A DNA stretch of 21,999 bases from a bacterium. GTDB lineage: Bacteria > Auribacterota > UBA6266. The first letter of the stretch is position 1. Each line of letters begins with the position of its first letter. Both the position numbers and the translations under genes were made by a program. The stretch lies in NCBI GenBank assembly GCA_023228325.1, contig JALOBK010000003.1:1-21999 (forward strand), read 5' to 3'. Below the pieces are notes generated by a model. That model saw only the letters and a list, made by a program, of their open reading frames with translations, searched no databases and was not told the DNA's origin. Of this stretch, positions 6,208-13,058 are shown one piece after another.

Positions 6208-6720
6208 ATGAGGTTTTTTCTATTATTTTTATTTTTGATGCAATGTGTTTTACATTCGAGCAATTCCAAAGAAATAGAGTCTCATAATTTTGATTCTATG
6301 TCTAGAATTGCAATGGATAAATTTAAAATTGAATACATAAATATACGAGCAATAAATAAATCAATCAATAAATATTCAAAATTATATAATATTCCAAAAT
6401 CTTTGGTATATGCTGTGATTGAAAGAGAAAGTAGTTTCAATCATAAACTGATATCGAAATCAGAATGTGTTGGGTTGATGCAGATTAATTATAAAGTATG
6501 GAAAAAAGAATTAAATATTCCATCTGTTGAATACTTGCATAATATTGAAAATAATATCAAATGTGGATGCTATATATTAAATAAATATTTTAAAATGACG
6601 GGAGATTATGGATTGGCATTGCAGAGATATTTTGGGTTAAGTAAAAAAGCCCACAAATATTCAATATCAGTTTTAAAAATTCAAGAAAGATATTTAGGAG
6701 ATAAAAATGAGAGTAATTAA
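6208..6720 (+). CDS. Lytic transglycosylase (SLT-like) with signal peptide
   Basis: A 170-residue protein from ATG 6208, with AGGTG 8 nt upstream. An N-terminal hydrophobic signal (MRFFLLFLFLMQCVL) directs export; the Cys after it gives a poor lipobox, so lipidation is doubtful. The SLT domain follows, with the catalytic glutamate in ERESSF (E74), the GLMQIN motif and a C-terminal ALQRYFG corresponding to the family's Ala-x-x-x-Tyr-N/F-G element. It cleaves glycan strands between MurNAc and GlcNAc. It may act in lysis or wall penetration. Its end overlaps the next tiny gene by 14 nt. Confidence 0.88.
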   Translation: MRFFLLFLFLMQCVLHSSNSKEIESHNFDSMSRIAMDKFKIEYINIRAINKSINKYSKLYNIPKSLVYAVIERESSFNHKLISKSECVGLMQINYKVWKKELNIPSVEYLHNIENNIKCGCYILNKYFKMTGDYGLALQRYFGLSKKAHKYSISVLKIQERYLGDKNESN

Positions 6721-6805
6721 GTGGACGTTTATATTTTTATTGGGCATTGGGATTGGTTATCATTATTTGTATAGGAATGTTTGGAAATTATTTCATAGAG
6801 AATAA
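6707..6805 (+). CDS. 32-residue single-pass membrane protein
   Basis: ATG 6707 is preceded by AGGAG at a 7-nt spacing, and the frame runs 32 codons to TAA. The product begins MRVIKW, has one hydrophobic segment (TFIFLLGIGIGYHYLY) and ends basic. Its start lies inside the transglycosylase gene in another frame. Position and topology fit a small lysis accessory or holin-like peptide, but there is no sequence signature to prove it. Confidence 0.6.
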   Translation: MRVIKWTFIFLLGIGIGYHYLYRNVWKLFHRE

Positions 6806-6836
6806 ATGAATTGTGAATTATTAATCAATTTATAGT

Positions 6837-6925
6837 GGAGATGTGACCGAGTTGGACTATGGTGCTTGTTTTGAAAACAAGTGGGTGTAAAAGCCCCGTG
6901 GGTTCGAATCCTACCATCTCCGCCA
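6837..6925 (+). tRNA. tRNA-Ser (UGA)
   Basis: A class II cloverleaf. The acceptor GGAGATG pairs with CATCTCC. The D stem is ACC/GGT, the anticodon stem CTTGT/ACAAG with loop TTTGAAA gives anticodon TGA, and the variable arm is GGG/CCC. The T arm is GTGGG/CCTAC with TTCGAAT, followed by discriminator G and an encoded CCA. It reads UCA, a codon favoured in AT-rich genomes. Confidence 0.93.
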
Positions 6926-6961
6926 AAATCAATATAAAAAAATAGAAAAAGGTGAATAGGA

Positions 6962-7096
6962 ATGTCAATAATAAAACAAGTTGTAATTGGCGATACTATA
7001 TATCAATTGACTTTAATAGAGTGTGATTATGATGAAAATAAAAATTTATATGAGAAGTGGAAAATTTGCAAATTTAACTTGAATGAGATTTGCTAA
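6962..7096 (+). CDS. Small unknown protein (44 aa)
   Basis: ATG 6962 has AAGGTG 7 nt upstream and the frame ends at TAA 7094-7096. The product is a mixed-charge 44-residue protein with no membrane segment and two Cys near the C-terminus (KICKFNLNEIC). It is not recognised. It lies between tRNA-Ser and the accessory block. Confidence 0.5.
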   Translation: MSIIKQVVIGDTIYQLTLIECDYDENKNLYEKWKICKFNLNEIC

Positions 7097-7114
7097 TATT
7101 GAGGAGAAGGAAAA

Positions 7115-7396
7115 ATGAACGGAGTTGATTTTAATGAAACCGTAGAAATAATACGGGAAAATATAAATTATATGGTTTCATTGCTTCCAGATAAGAATGT
7201 TAAGAGCATAAAAAACACTTTTTATACCAATGGGTATACGATGAAAAGTATAGTCTATGATCTCGGTTTGATTTATAAAAGATTTGGGGAGGATGTTTCC
7301 GGGATATGGTATATGTATTCTGATATAAATTTAATCAGAAGAGGAGATATTAAGAAAGCCAAAAATGTTGAAAAGAATATTGCCGATAAATTATGA
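7115..7396 (+). CDS. Unknown protein
   Basis: A 93-residue protein with a strong SD (GAGGAGAAGG) and ATG 7115. It looks helical, with a conserved-looking TNGYTMKSIVYDLGLIYKRFG segment, but there is no family I can name. Its last 32 nt overlap the following ORF in the +1 frame. As first gene of the block leading to the HD, AAA and NADAR genes, it may share their transcript. Confidence 0.65.
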   Translation: MNGVDFNETVEIIRENINYMVSLLPDKNVKSIKNTFYTNGYTMKSIVYDLGLIYKRFGEDVSGIWYMYSDINLIRRGDIKKAKNVEKNIADKL

Positions 7397-7763
7397 AACA
7401 AAACCATGGACAAGCTGCAGAGGACTGATTATAAATAAAGTAATACAAGAATTAATTGATTATGATCCTTCTAATCCGCATGAAAACCCATCACTATATT
7501 CATCTAATAAAACAATAAAATTAAAAGAAATAAAAATATATGATTCCCCGAGTAAAGATATTGGACCAGTTGATGGTAAAGAGATAAGCAATGAATATCT
7601 GTTTATAAATGAAAATTCTAATATTGTTCCTGTTGATATTTTAGAAGTCGAAAAATATAATAAACCAAAAAGTGCATCTAATAAAAGAGAAATCATGAAT
7701 ATAACTAGGCACAGTATAACTTACAAAACGAAAAATGGAACAATAGTTACTGAATTTGTCTAA
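7365..7763 (+). CDS. Unknown protein overlapping its upstream gene
   Basis: A 132-residue ORF starting at ATG 7365, inside the preceding gene. The frame is open only from 7335, and no Shine-Dalgarno precedes the ATG; the nearest GAGGAG is some 19 nt away. Expression therefore depends on coupling, on a start I cannot see, or on a +1 shift from the gene at 7115. The protein is rich in Asn, Ser and Lys, contains IPVDILEVEK-like strands and a KTKNGTIVTEFV ending, and is not recognised. Confidence 0.6.
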   Translation: MLKRILPINYETKPWTSCRGLIINKVIQELIDYDPSNPHENPSLYSSNKTIKLKEIKIYDSPSKDIGPVDGKEISNEYLFINENSNIVPVDILEVEKYNKPKSASNKREIMNITRHSITYKTKNGTIVTEFV

Positions 7764-7782
7764 GAATTTAAAAGGAGTACAT

Positions 7783-8508
7783 ATGTCTGAACCGAGCTAT
7801 AAAGATTTTTATGATAATTCAAACCCATTATTAGAAAAATTCAAGGATATAGCACCATCATCTTTTAAACACTGTAACAACGTTGCAAATTTTTGTGATT
7901 CAATAGCAGGAGAACTTCCGGATGATATCGTGAATAAAGATAGACTAAGATGTTCTGCTATATTTCATGATGTTGGGAAAATATTTAATCCAAAATACTT
8001 TTGTGAAAATTTAGTTGGAGAAGAAGAAAATCCACATGACAAAATGGATCCATATTTATCATATCAAATTATATCTAGGCATGTTTCTGATGGGGCTGCA
8101 TTATTATTGGAATGGAATTTTCCATTGGATGTTATAAAAAATGTATTGCATCATCACGGAAGCTGTGTCATTCATTATTTCTATTGTAAATCTAAATCAA
8201 CGGATGAGGATGTATATCGTTATAAATTTTCATCACCACCAACAGTTGAAAGCGCGATATTGATGATTTGTGATGTGGTAGAATCAACAGCTAGATCATT
8301 GTATATTAGAAACGAATTAAATGATGAAGAGACAAAAGTAAAATTAGTCTCGGATACAATAGAAAAATTAACAGATGATGGTCAGATAGATAAATTAGAA
8401 TTGGGAATTGTGAGAGTTGTTAGGAGAATTTTACCAAAAGAATTATCATCAATATACCACAAGAGAGTGGAATACCCAGAGGAAAAGAAAAGTAAAAAAA
8501 ATAATTAA
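7783..8508 (+). CDS. Free-standing PgpH/YqfF-type HD phosphodiesterase domain
   Basis: A 241-residue protein from ATG 7783 (AAAGGAG, 5-nt spacing). It matches the cytoplasmic HD domain of PgpH/YqfF (7TM-HD) proteins, which hydrolyse c-di-AMP. The metal-ligand set is complete: H30, H62-D63 in FHDVGK, H100 in SRHV, H123-H125 in HHHG and D164 in CDVVES. Family-specific surroundings are also present: ENPHDKMDPYLS after the HD, HGSCVIHYFY, ESAILMICDVVES, and a YHKRVEYPEE ending. The 7TM region and extracellular domain of cellular PgpH are absent, so it is soluble. C-di-AMP hydrolysis is predicted from family. In a phage this could disturb host c-di-AMP signalling or blunt cyclic-dinucleotide defence. 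It precedes the AAA ATPase by 12 nt. Confidence 0.85.
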   Translation: MSEPSYKDFYDNSNPLLEKFKDIAPSSFKHCNNVANFCDSIAGELPDDIVNKDRLRCSAIFHDVGKIFNPKYFCENLVGEEENPHDKMDPYLSYQIISRHVSDGAALLLEWNFPLDVIKNVLHHHGSCVIHYFYCKSKSTDEDVYRYKFSSPPTVESAILMICDVVESTARSLYIRNELNDEETKVKLVSDTIEKLTDDGQIDKLELGIVRVVRRILPKELSSIYHKRVEYPEEKKSKKNN

Positions 8509-8520
8509 ACAAGGAGTCCA

Positions 8521-9846
8521 ATGCTAAATATGATTAATATTTTTAAAGATGTATTAAAAATATTCAAGTTCTGGATAGTAAATGCATTTGATGAATCCGC
8601 TGGTGAGGATTTTAATAATGTAGTTCAGGAAACTTTGTTATCACCATTAGTCCCATGTGGATTTTTCTTGGATAAAACTAGAATTAATAATACTATAGAA
8701 TTTTTAAAAAATAGAAAGTTGTATGTTAAATCTATATGGTTAAATTTTAATTTTGGTGCATTTAGCAGGTATATGACCGAATGTGAATTTTTAGAAATAT
8801 TAAACAAAAATTTAAGTGGAAATAAAAATATAAAAAATCTAAAAATTGTATGTAATGTTGACCCGCTTGCAACTGATTTGTGTGATAAATTTGAAAATAA
8901 ATGTCTTTGTACTTTCACGTTAAAAAATAAGTTTGTTAAATTATTTTATGATGATAATTATATATTGACATCTATATTTTATAATTCATTAATTCCATTA
9001 AAAACTCGTAAATACCAAATATTTTTTAATAAAATAGTTGAGAAAATTTATATGGATATGAAAACAAAAATTTACAATAAATTAAAACTAGATGATTTGA
9101 AATCTAAAAAGTTTGAACCGATCTTGAAAAAAATAGAAAACTTTTCAGATATCTATAAAGATCGCCCATACTTGAGATGGGTTATTTTAGTTCATGGTGA
9201 ACCAGGAACTGGCAAGTCGTGGATATTTGAAAACATATCATTATTTCTATCAAACAGATTTATTGCAAAAGATAATTCTATAAATACTGAAATGAAACCA
9301 TTGATGTTAAAAAATTATAATAACGGAGAAGACAACAGACAACAAAATAAAAATACGCGTTCCAATAAAAAAATATCAGAGTTTAATGATATTGACTCAG
9401 TTCAAGGACCACTAAAATCTAATTATTTAAAGAAATATTTAAAAATTCAAATAGTAGATGAATTTGATAAATATGTTGGAAACTATATTGAAGATGACAC
9501 AATAAACCAGGAAAAATCTTATACTGTAAGTGAATTTAAAAGAATATTGGATAATGAAAATGGTTTGATAATTTTAATAACAAATCACAAAGATAAAATT
9601 GATCCCTCTGTTATCAGAGATGGAAGGGTGAACGAGGTTATTGAAATAAATGGGCAGTTTTATTCTCCAGAAGAAAAAGAAAAAATATTTGGATATTATA
9701 AAAAAGAATATGAATTGCCAGATGATTTTAAATTAAGTAAGTCACAATTAAAAAATATTAATATAGCTTCAATTGAATCTACATGTAAAAATAAGATGTT
9801 AGAAATTGGATATAGGGAGTTTGATAAAAAAATTTATGATAAATAA
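8521..9846 (+). CDS. BCS1-like AAA ATPase, copy A
   Basis: A 441-residue protein with AAGGAG ahead of the ATG. The Walker A is GEPGTGKS (226-233, K232), Walker B is IVDEFD (D313, E314), and an ITNHKDKIDPSVIRDGRV segment (near 352-370) supplies sensor and arginine-finger residues (R366, R369) in the pattern typical of BCS1-like AAA proteins (TNHxxxLDPALxRPGR). The 225-residue N-terminal part is not recognised and has no clear membrane helix. A charged low-complexity insert lies between Walker A and B. The protein at 15420 is a paralogue along its whole length. It is flanked by the PgpH-like HD and NADAR genes, and its stop overlaps the latter by 11 nt. The substrate is unknown. Confidence 0.85.
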   Translation: MLNMINIFKDVLKIFKFWIVNAFDESAGEDFNNVVQETLLSPLVPCGFFLDKTRINNTIEFLKNRKLYVKSIWLNFNFGAFSRYMTECEFLEILNKNLSGNKNIKNLKIVCNVDPLATDLCDKFENKCLCTFTLKNKFVKLFYDDNYILTSIFYNSLIPLKTRKYQIFFNKIVEKIYMDMKTKIYNKLKLDDLKSKKFEPILKKIENFSDIYKDRPYLRWVILVHGEPGTGKSWIFENISLFLSNRFIAKDNSINTEMKPLMLKNYNNGEDNRQQNKNTRSNKKISEFNDIDSVQGPLKSNYLKKYLKIQIVDEFDKYVGNYIEDDTINQEKSYTVSEFKRILDNENGLIILITNHKDKIDPSVIRDGRVNEVIEINGQFYSPEEKEKIFGYYKKEYELPDDFKLSKSQLKNINIASIESTCKNKMLEIGYREFDKKIYDK

Positions 9847-10264
9847 ATTTAGAGATCAATATGCTTTTCTTTCCAATTTCTTTCCATGTAGAATAATACA
9901 CGATGGAATATTTTATCCTTCAGTGGAACATGCATATCAAGCTCAAAAAACAATGGATAAAAAAGAGCAATATCATATCGCAACATTAAAAACACCCATG
10001 GAAGCAAAAACATATGGAAAACATTTGATAATGCGAGATGATTGGGAAATTGTAAAACTAGACATTATGGAAAGATTATTAATTGTAAAATTCAAAGCAC
10101 CATGCCTAAGAAAAATGTTACTAAATACTAAAGACAAAGAATTAATAGAAGGAAATTATTGGAAAGATACATATTGGGGTGTAGATTTAAAAACTAATAA
10201 AGGTGAAAATAATTTAGGGAAATTATTAATGAAAATTAGAGAATTTTATGGGAGAATGACATGA
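9836..10264 (+). CDS. NADAR (YbiA-like) ADP-ribose glycosidase family protein
   Basis: A 142-residue protein from ATG 9836, chosen because the family begins with a strand followed by FLSNFFP, as here. Diagnostic motifs in order are YAFLSNFFPCRI, the DGIFYPSVEHAYQAQK helix, a DDWE segment with MERLLIVKF, and the WGVDLKTNKGENNLGKLLMKIR ending. NADAR proteins remove ADP-ribose, including from guanine in DNA modified by DarT-type toxins, which makes this a plausible counter to ADP-ribosylation defence. That role is inference. No SD is well placed, so translation is probably coupled to the AAA gene it overlaps. It overlaps the next gene as ATGA. Confidence 0.9.
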   Translation: MINKFRDQYAFLSNFFPCRIIHDGIFYPSVEHAYQAQKTMDKKEQYHIATLKTPMEAKTYGKHLIMRDDWEIVKLDIMERLLIVKFKAPCLRKMLLNTKDKELIEGNYWKDTYWGVDLKTNKGENNLGKLLMKIREFYGRMT

Positions 10265-10503
10265 ATAAAAAAATTCCCAATTATCTAAACTATGATATTA
10301 TCAAACATCTTGGGGATTGTCACTGTAGGTGTCAAATATGTGGGGAAACGCAGGTTATCAAAATAATGAATTGTATATATGAAGATGAGTGTTTTAAATA
10401 TTATGCAGTATATAAATGTGGACATTCTAAAAGGTGGATTTCTAGTATTTCGTGTCTTGAAAAATATAAAATATTATTCACAATAAAAGCAATTAAAAGA
10501 TGA
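10261..10503 (+). CDS. Small zinc-finger protein (pair member 1)
   Basis: An 80-residue protein coupled to NADAR by an ATGA overlap. It has CHCRCQICGE, then YKCGHSKRW, and ends in FTIKAIKR. The CxxC...CGH arrangement suggests one zinc site. It is a paralogue of the gene at 10516 (shared YDxxKHL, CxxCGE, CGHSxxW, FTIK). The C-terminal strand also recalls the FKIK/FEIK endings of the four zinc proteins at the left edge, which may hint at distant relation. Function is unknown. Confidence 0.7.
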   Translation: MNKKIPNYLNYDIIKHLGDCHCRCQICGETQVIKIMNCIYEDECFKYYAVYKCGHSKRWISSISCLEKYKILFTIKAIKR

Positions 10504-10515
10504 TGGGAGTTTAAG

Positions 10516-10788
10516 ATGGATAAGTTATCAAAGAATTATTTGGATTATGATTTGAAAAAACATCTAGAAGATCAGGGTCATTCTGCATGTAGAACATGTG
10601 GAGAAAAAAAAGTTTACAAAATAATTAATGGTGAATATATCGGACCAAATAAATATGACATGAATTCCGATAAATTTCATTTTACTGCTGTATATGTTTG
10701 TGGACATTCTCAACAGTGGTATACCTCAATTCATAGTCTTGAAAATTATTATATAACAAGATTCACCATAAAAATAATTAAAAAATGA
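10516..10788 (+). CDS. Small zinc-finger protein (pair member 2)
   Basis: A 90-residue paralogue of the preceding gene with its own SD (GGGAG). It has LDYDLKKHLEDQG, ACRTCGEKKVYKI, YVCGHSQQW and FTIKIIKK. It carries an extra 10-residue insert between the two Cys clusters. Function is unknown; zinc binding is inferred. Confidence 0.7.
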   Translation: MDKLSKNYLDYDLKKHLEDQGHSACRTCGEKKVYKIINGEYIGPNKYDMNSDKFHFTAVYVCGHSQQWYTSIHSLENYYITRFTIKIIKK

Positions 10789-10801
10789 AGCAGAGGTGCT
10801 T

Positions 10802-10978
10802 ATGTTTTTTAAATGTAAATGTGGGTTTTATTCCACATATTTTAATGTCTTAAGAAACTACAATATATTTATAAACGAAGATAAGGTAATAACAATTACA
10901 TGTCCAAAATGTTTTAAAAATATTCCAATTACTTTTTCGTATTCTAAAAAAAATAAAAAGGAGTTAATCTGTGGCTAA
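10802..10978 (+). CDS. Small CxC/CPKC zinc-ribbon-like protein
   Basis: A 58-residue protein from ATG 10802, with AGAGG 5 nt upstream. An N-terminal FKCKCGFYS and a later TCPKCFKNIPITF give a two-knuckle zinc ribbon with about 30 residues between the knuckles. Its last 8 nt overlap the next gene. It resembles the small zinc ribbons that phages make in numbers and has no assigned role. Confidence 0.6.
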   Translation: MFFKCKCGFYSTYFNVLRNYNIFINEDKVITITCPKCFKNIPITFSYSKKNKKELICG

Positions 10979-11450
10979 AAAATCTCTTTCTACCGAAATA
11001 ACGGATATGTTTCGTGGTGTCCAGAATTATGACAGATTTGATAGAAATATCGAAGAATACAGCGGAGAATTGAATAGAATTATGGATATTATGTATAATA
11101 TTCGGTCAATGAGATCATCATCAACATCAAGGATTTCTCATTTAAATAATTATATAAACGAAATGACAAATGAAGAAGTAGTTGGTAATCGAGAACAAAC
11201 AGAATACAATAAAAAAATATTAGAAAAAACTCTTATATTTTTTAAATTTTTGAAAGGTGAAAAAATAGGAACAAAACATCTTCCAAATGATAATATTTCT
11301 GATTTAGATGAGTATTGTAAAAATGAATTGGAAACTAAAGCATCTGGAAGAAAAACAAAATATCTTGAAGGAAGAGAAGATTTTGCATCCGAGGTTTTAG
11401 AGATATTAGAAACTCAAAAGGAAAAAACCAATAAAGGGAAAGGGAAGTAA
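10971..11450 (+). CDS. Unknown protein, paralogous C-terminal module A
   Basis: A 159-residue charged helical protein starting at GTG 10971, with AAAAGGAG upstream. Its C-terminal half (SDLDEYCKNELE ... KYLEGREDFASEVLEIL) recurs in the next gene, while the N-terminal halves differ. That pattern suggests two proteins sharing one docking or oligomerisation module. It ends in a Lys-rich tail. Not recognised. Confidence 0.7.
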   Translation: MAKKSLSTEITDMFRGVQNYDRFDRNIEEYSGELNRIMDIMYNIRSMRSSSTSRISHLNNYINEMTNEEVVGNREQTEYNKKILEKTLIFFKFLKGEKIGTKHLPNDNISDLDEYCKNELETKASGRKTKYLEGREDFASEVLEILETQKEKTNKGKGK

Positions 11451-11453
11451 ATC

Positions 11454-11981
11454 ATGCCTTCTGATTATAAGTCAATGCAGGAAATGTCAGGAATAGTGGA
11501 ATTCATACATAAGGATTTTATAACTAATAATTCAGGTTCAAAGCCATATCTCAATATTCATTATAATTTAGAATCATTAAAATTAATATTGTCGTGCTTA
11601 TTAAATGGAAGTTCTTTAGATTATACAAAAAATAAAATTGAATCTGCTTTTAAATGTGGGTCCGATGAAATTCCATTTAAGGTAACAGATTTTCTTCCAA
11701 TCATAAAAGCAATACTGGCTCTAAATAAAAACTCAGGATTGAAACCTAATGACAATATCAAGGATATCGAAGTCTATTGTAAAAATGAATTAGATATAAT
11801 TGATAGTAATGGAAAAGCAATAGAAAAACAGGAAAATGCAGATAAGAGTGAATATTTAAAGGGAAGAGAAGATGTTGCTAGTGAGATACTTGAAATAATT
11901 GAGGAAAGCAAGGAAACGGAAAATAAAGAAGAGAATAAAGTACCAGTTAAACCAGCTGGTAAACCAAGTGGAGGAATTTAA
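11454..11981 (+). CDS. Unknown protein, paralogous C-terminal module B
   Basis: A 175-residue protein beginning 4 nt after the previous stop. Its region around residues 100-160 (KDIEVYCKNELD ... EYLKGREDVASEILEII) matches the previous gene's C-terminus. A further acidic stretch and a VPVKPAGKPSGGI tail follow. The N-terminal part is distinct, so after tandem duplication one half was exchanged or diverged fast. Function is unknown. Confidence 0.7.
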   Translation: MPSDYKSMQEMSGIVEFIHKDFITNNSGSKPYLNIHYNLESLKLILSCLLNGSSLDYTKNKIESAFKCGSDEIPFKVTDFLPIIKAILALNKNSGLKPNDNIKDIEVYCKNELDIIDSNGKAIEKQENADKSEYLKGREDVASEILEIIEESKETENKEENKVPVKPAGKPSGGI

Positions 11982-11984
11982 AAT

Positions 11985-12215
11985 ATGATAAGAAAAATTA
12001 AGGATATTAGAATACATGATATTTTTGAAATAAAAACAGATAAAACTAATGGATCATATCGCGTTGCTAAGATGTATGATGGTGGAATGGTGTTATTAAA
12101 GTTGGTAGATAAAAAGTTAAAGAATTTAACGAGAAAAGTAATTCTAACCACATATAATAAGATTAAAGACTTTAAAAAAGTTTCTAAATATAATATTAGG
12201 AAATTTGATATTTAA
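11985..12215 (+). CDS. Small basic protein of unknown function
   Basis: A 76-residue, strongly basic protein with GGAGGA upstream of ATG 11985. It looks like a small beta-barrel fold (IFEIKTDKTNGSYRVAKMYDGGMVLLKLV), of the sort seen in small nucleic-acid-binding proteins. No family can be assigned. It is the last gene of the accessory block before the holin. Confidence 0.6.
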   Translation: MIRKIKDIRIHDIFEIKTDKTNGSYRVAKMYDGGMVLLKLVDKKLKNLTRKVILTTYNKIKDFKKVSKYNIRKFDI

Positions 12216-12262
12216 ATTTTGGGAACAAAAATAAAGGATTGTTTTGAGAATTGGAGGAAACA

Positions 12263-12718
12263 ATGTTTTTTAAAAATGCTAGTATTCTTTTCATGGTTTT
12301 CATTTTCTCTTTCTTTTGCTTTGCAACTGAAGAAGTCGCTGTGATTTCTGATACTGGAACTTTACAGGCAATTGGAGTATTTCTCACATTGTTCATGCAA
12401 ACATTTGGAAGTGCAATTTCTGTGTTATTGGTGTTTCTAGTTTATAAACTTTTTAAGAAATATGGATTGGATTATACTGGATCGGTCGATTATTTAGCAA
12501 GGACCGCAGTCTCGCGTGCATGTTCGTGGGTTGAAGTCTGGGCTGCCAAACAATCGTCAAAACCAACATCAGAAGAAAAATATAAGAAAGCAGTTGAGAA
12601 AGCATTTGAAATTGCAGAAAAATTAGGAATCCTTGATTATATCAAAAAGCACGTGGATACATTAATTGAATCTCATCTTTTTGAATATGAAGAGTTGACG
12701 TTAGTAAAAAAAAACTAA
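12263..12718 (+). CDS. Holin, LLH (superfamily VI) type
   Basis: A 151-residue protein from ATG 12263 (GGAGGAAAC upstream). It has an N-terminal hydrophobic segment (about residues 4-20) and a second, longer one (about 31-55, IGVFLTLFMQTFGSAISVLLVFLV written in part here as IGVFLTLFMQ...VLLVFLV). A soluble C-terminal part follows: ARTAVSRACSWVEVWA, an EEKYKKAVEKAFEIAEKLG helix and a C-terminal helix. This order matches LLH-type phage holins, which have an AVxAVEQ-like region then a KKxxAxxxLxxxLG helix. It would permeabilise the inner membrane for the M15 and SLT enzymes. The gene ends in nine A followed by C-TAA, a site able to shift the ribosome into the next ORF. Confidence 0.65.
   Translation: MFFKNASILFMVFIFSFFCFATEEVAVISDTGTLQAIGVFLTLFMQTFGSAISVLLVFLVYKLFKKYGLDYTGSVDYLARTAVSRACSWVEVWAAKQSSKPTSEEKYKKAVEKAFEIAEKLGILDYIKKHVDTLIESHLFEYEELTLVKKN
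12706..12715 (+). other. Candidate -1 frameshift site (A AAA AAC) at the holin stop
   Basis: Nine A (12706-12714) followed by C make the heptamer A AAA AAC in the holin frame, directly before its TAA (12716-12718). A -1 slip enters a frame open from 12691 to 13026. The downstream frame has no ATG or GTG start and only a weakly placed TTG. Poly-A slippage during transcription would have the same effect. Confidence 0.5.
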
Positions 12719-12783
12719 GTAGCAAAATAGTTTTATCAAAAGAAGATAAATTATTAGTATTAAAAATTATTGAGAGAGCAACG

Positions 12784-13026
12784 TTGTTTATCCTTAGTGA
12801 AAATTTAGATCCCAATAACAAAGATCACTTGTGGTATTATGCCAATGCTAAATATATTATTGGCGAATTTAAGAAATATTTAAATGAAGAAATTACAAAC
12901 AAAAATATATTCTATCATAATTTAAGAAGATTTTTTACAATAACTTATGTGTTTTTTAAGAATAAAAATGAGGATCTCGCTAACTTATTCAGCGAGATCC
13001 TCAAATATTATACAGGCAAAAAATAA
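12784..13026 (+). CDS. Unknown ORF, possibly the frameshifted extension of the holin
   Basis: The only conventional start in this frame is TTG 12784, with a weak GAGAG 6-7 nt upstream. The frame is open back to 12691, and the residues before the TTG (LSKEDKLLVLKIIERA) read like normal protein, so the real product probably begins earlier, most simply by a -1 shift at the end of the holin gene. That would add about 104 residues. The ORF is rich in Tyr, Asn and Lys, helical, and not recognised. A perfect 12-bp hairpin lies within its last 60 nt. Confidence 0.5.
   Translation: MFILSENLDPNNKDHLWYYANAKYIIGEFKKYLNEEITNKNIFYHNLRRFFTITYVFFKNKNEDLANLFSEILKYYTGKK
12970..13002 (+). repeat. Perfect 12-bp hairpin inside an ORF end
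   Basis: GAGGATCTCGCT (12970-12981) and AGCGAGATCCTC (12991-13002) are exact reverse complements around a 9-nt loop. The stem is GC-rich for this genome. No T-run follows directly, so a simple rho-independent terminator is unlikely. It may be an RNA stability or processing element, or an operator. Confidence 0.6.
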
Positions 13027-13058
13027 TTTTTTTTGTCTTAAAAATAGTTGGAGGATAA

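Noticed and set aside
12970..13002. Rho-independent terminator at the 12-bp hairpin
   Set aside because: The sequence after the stem is AAATATTATACAGG, with no T-run; the T-run near 13027 is 25 nt away.
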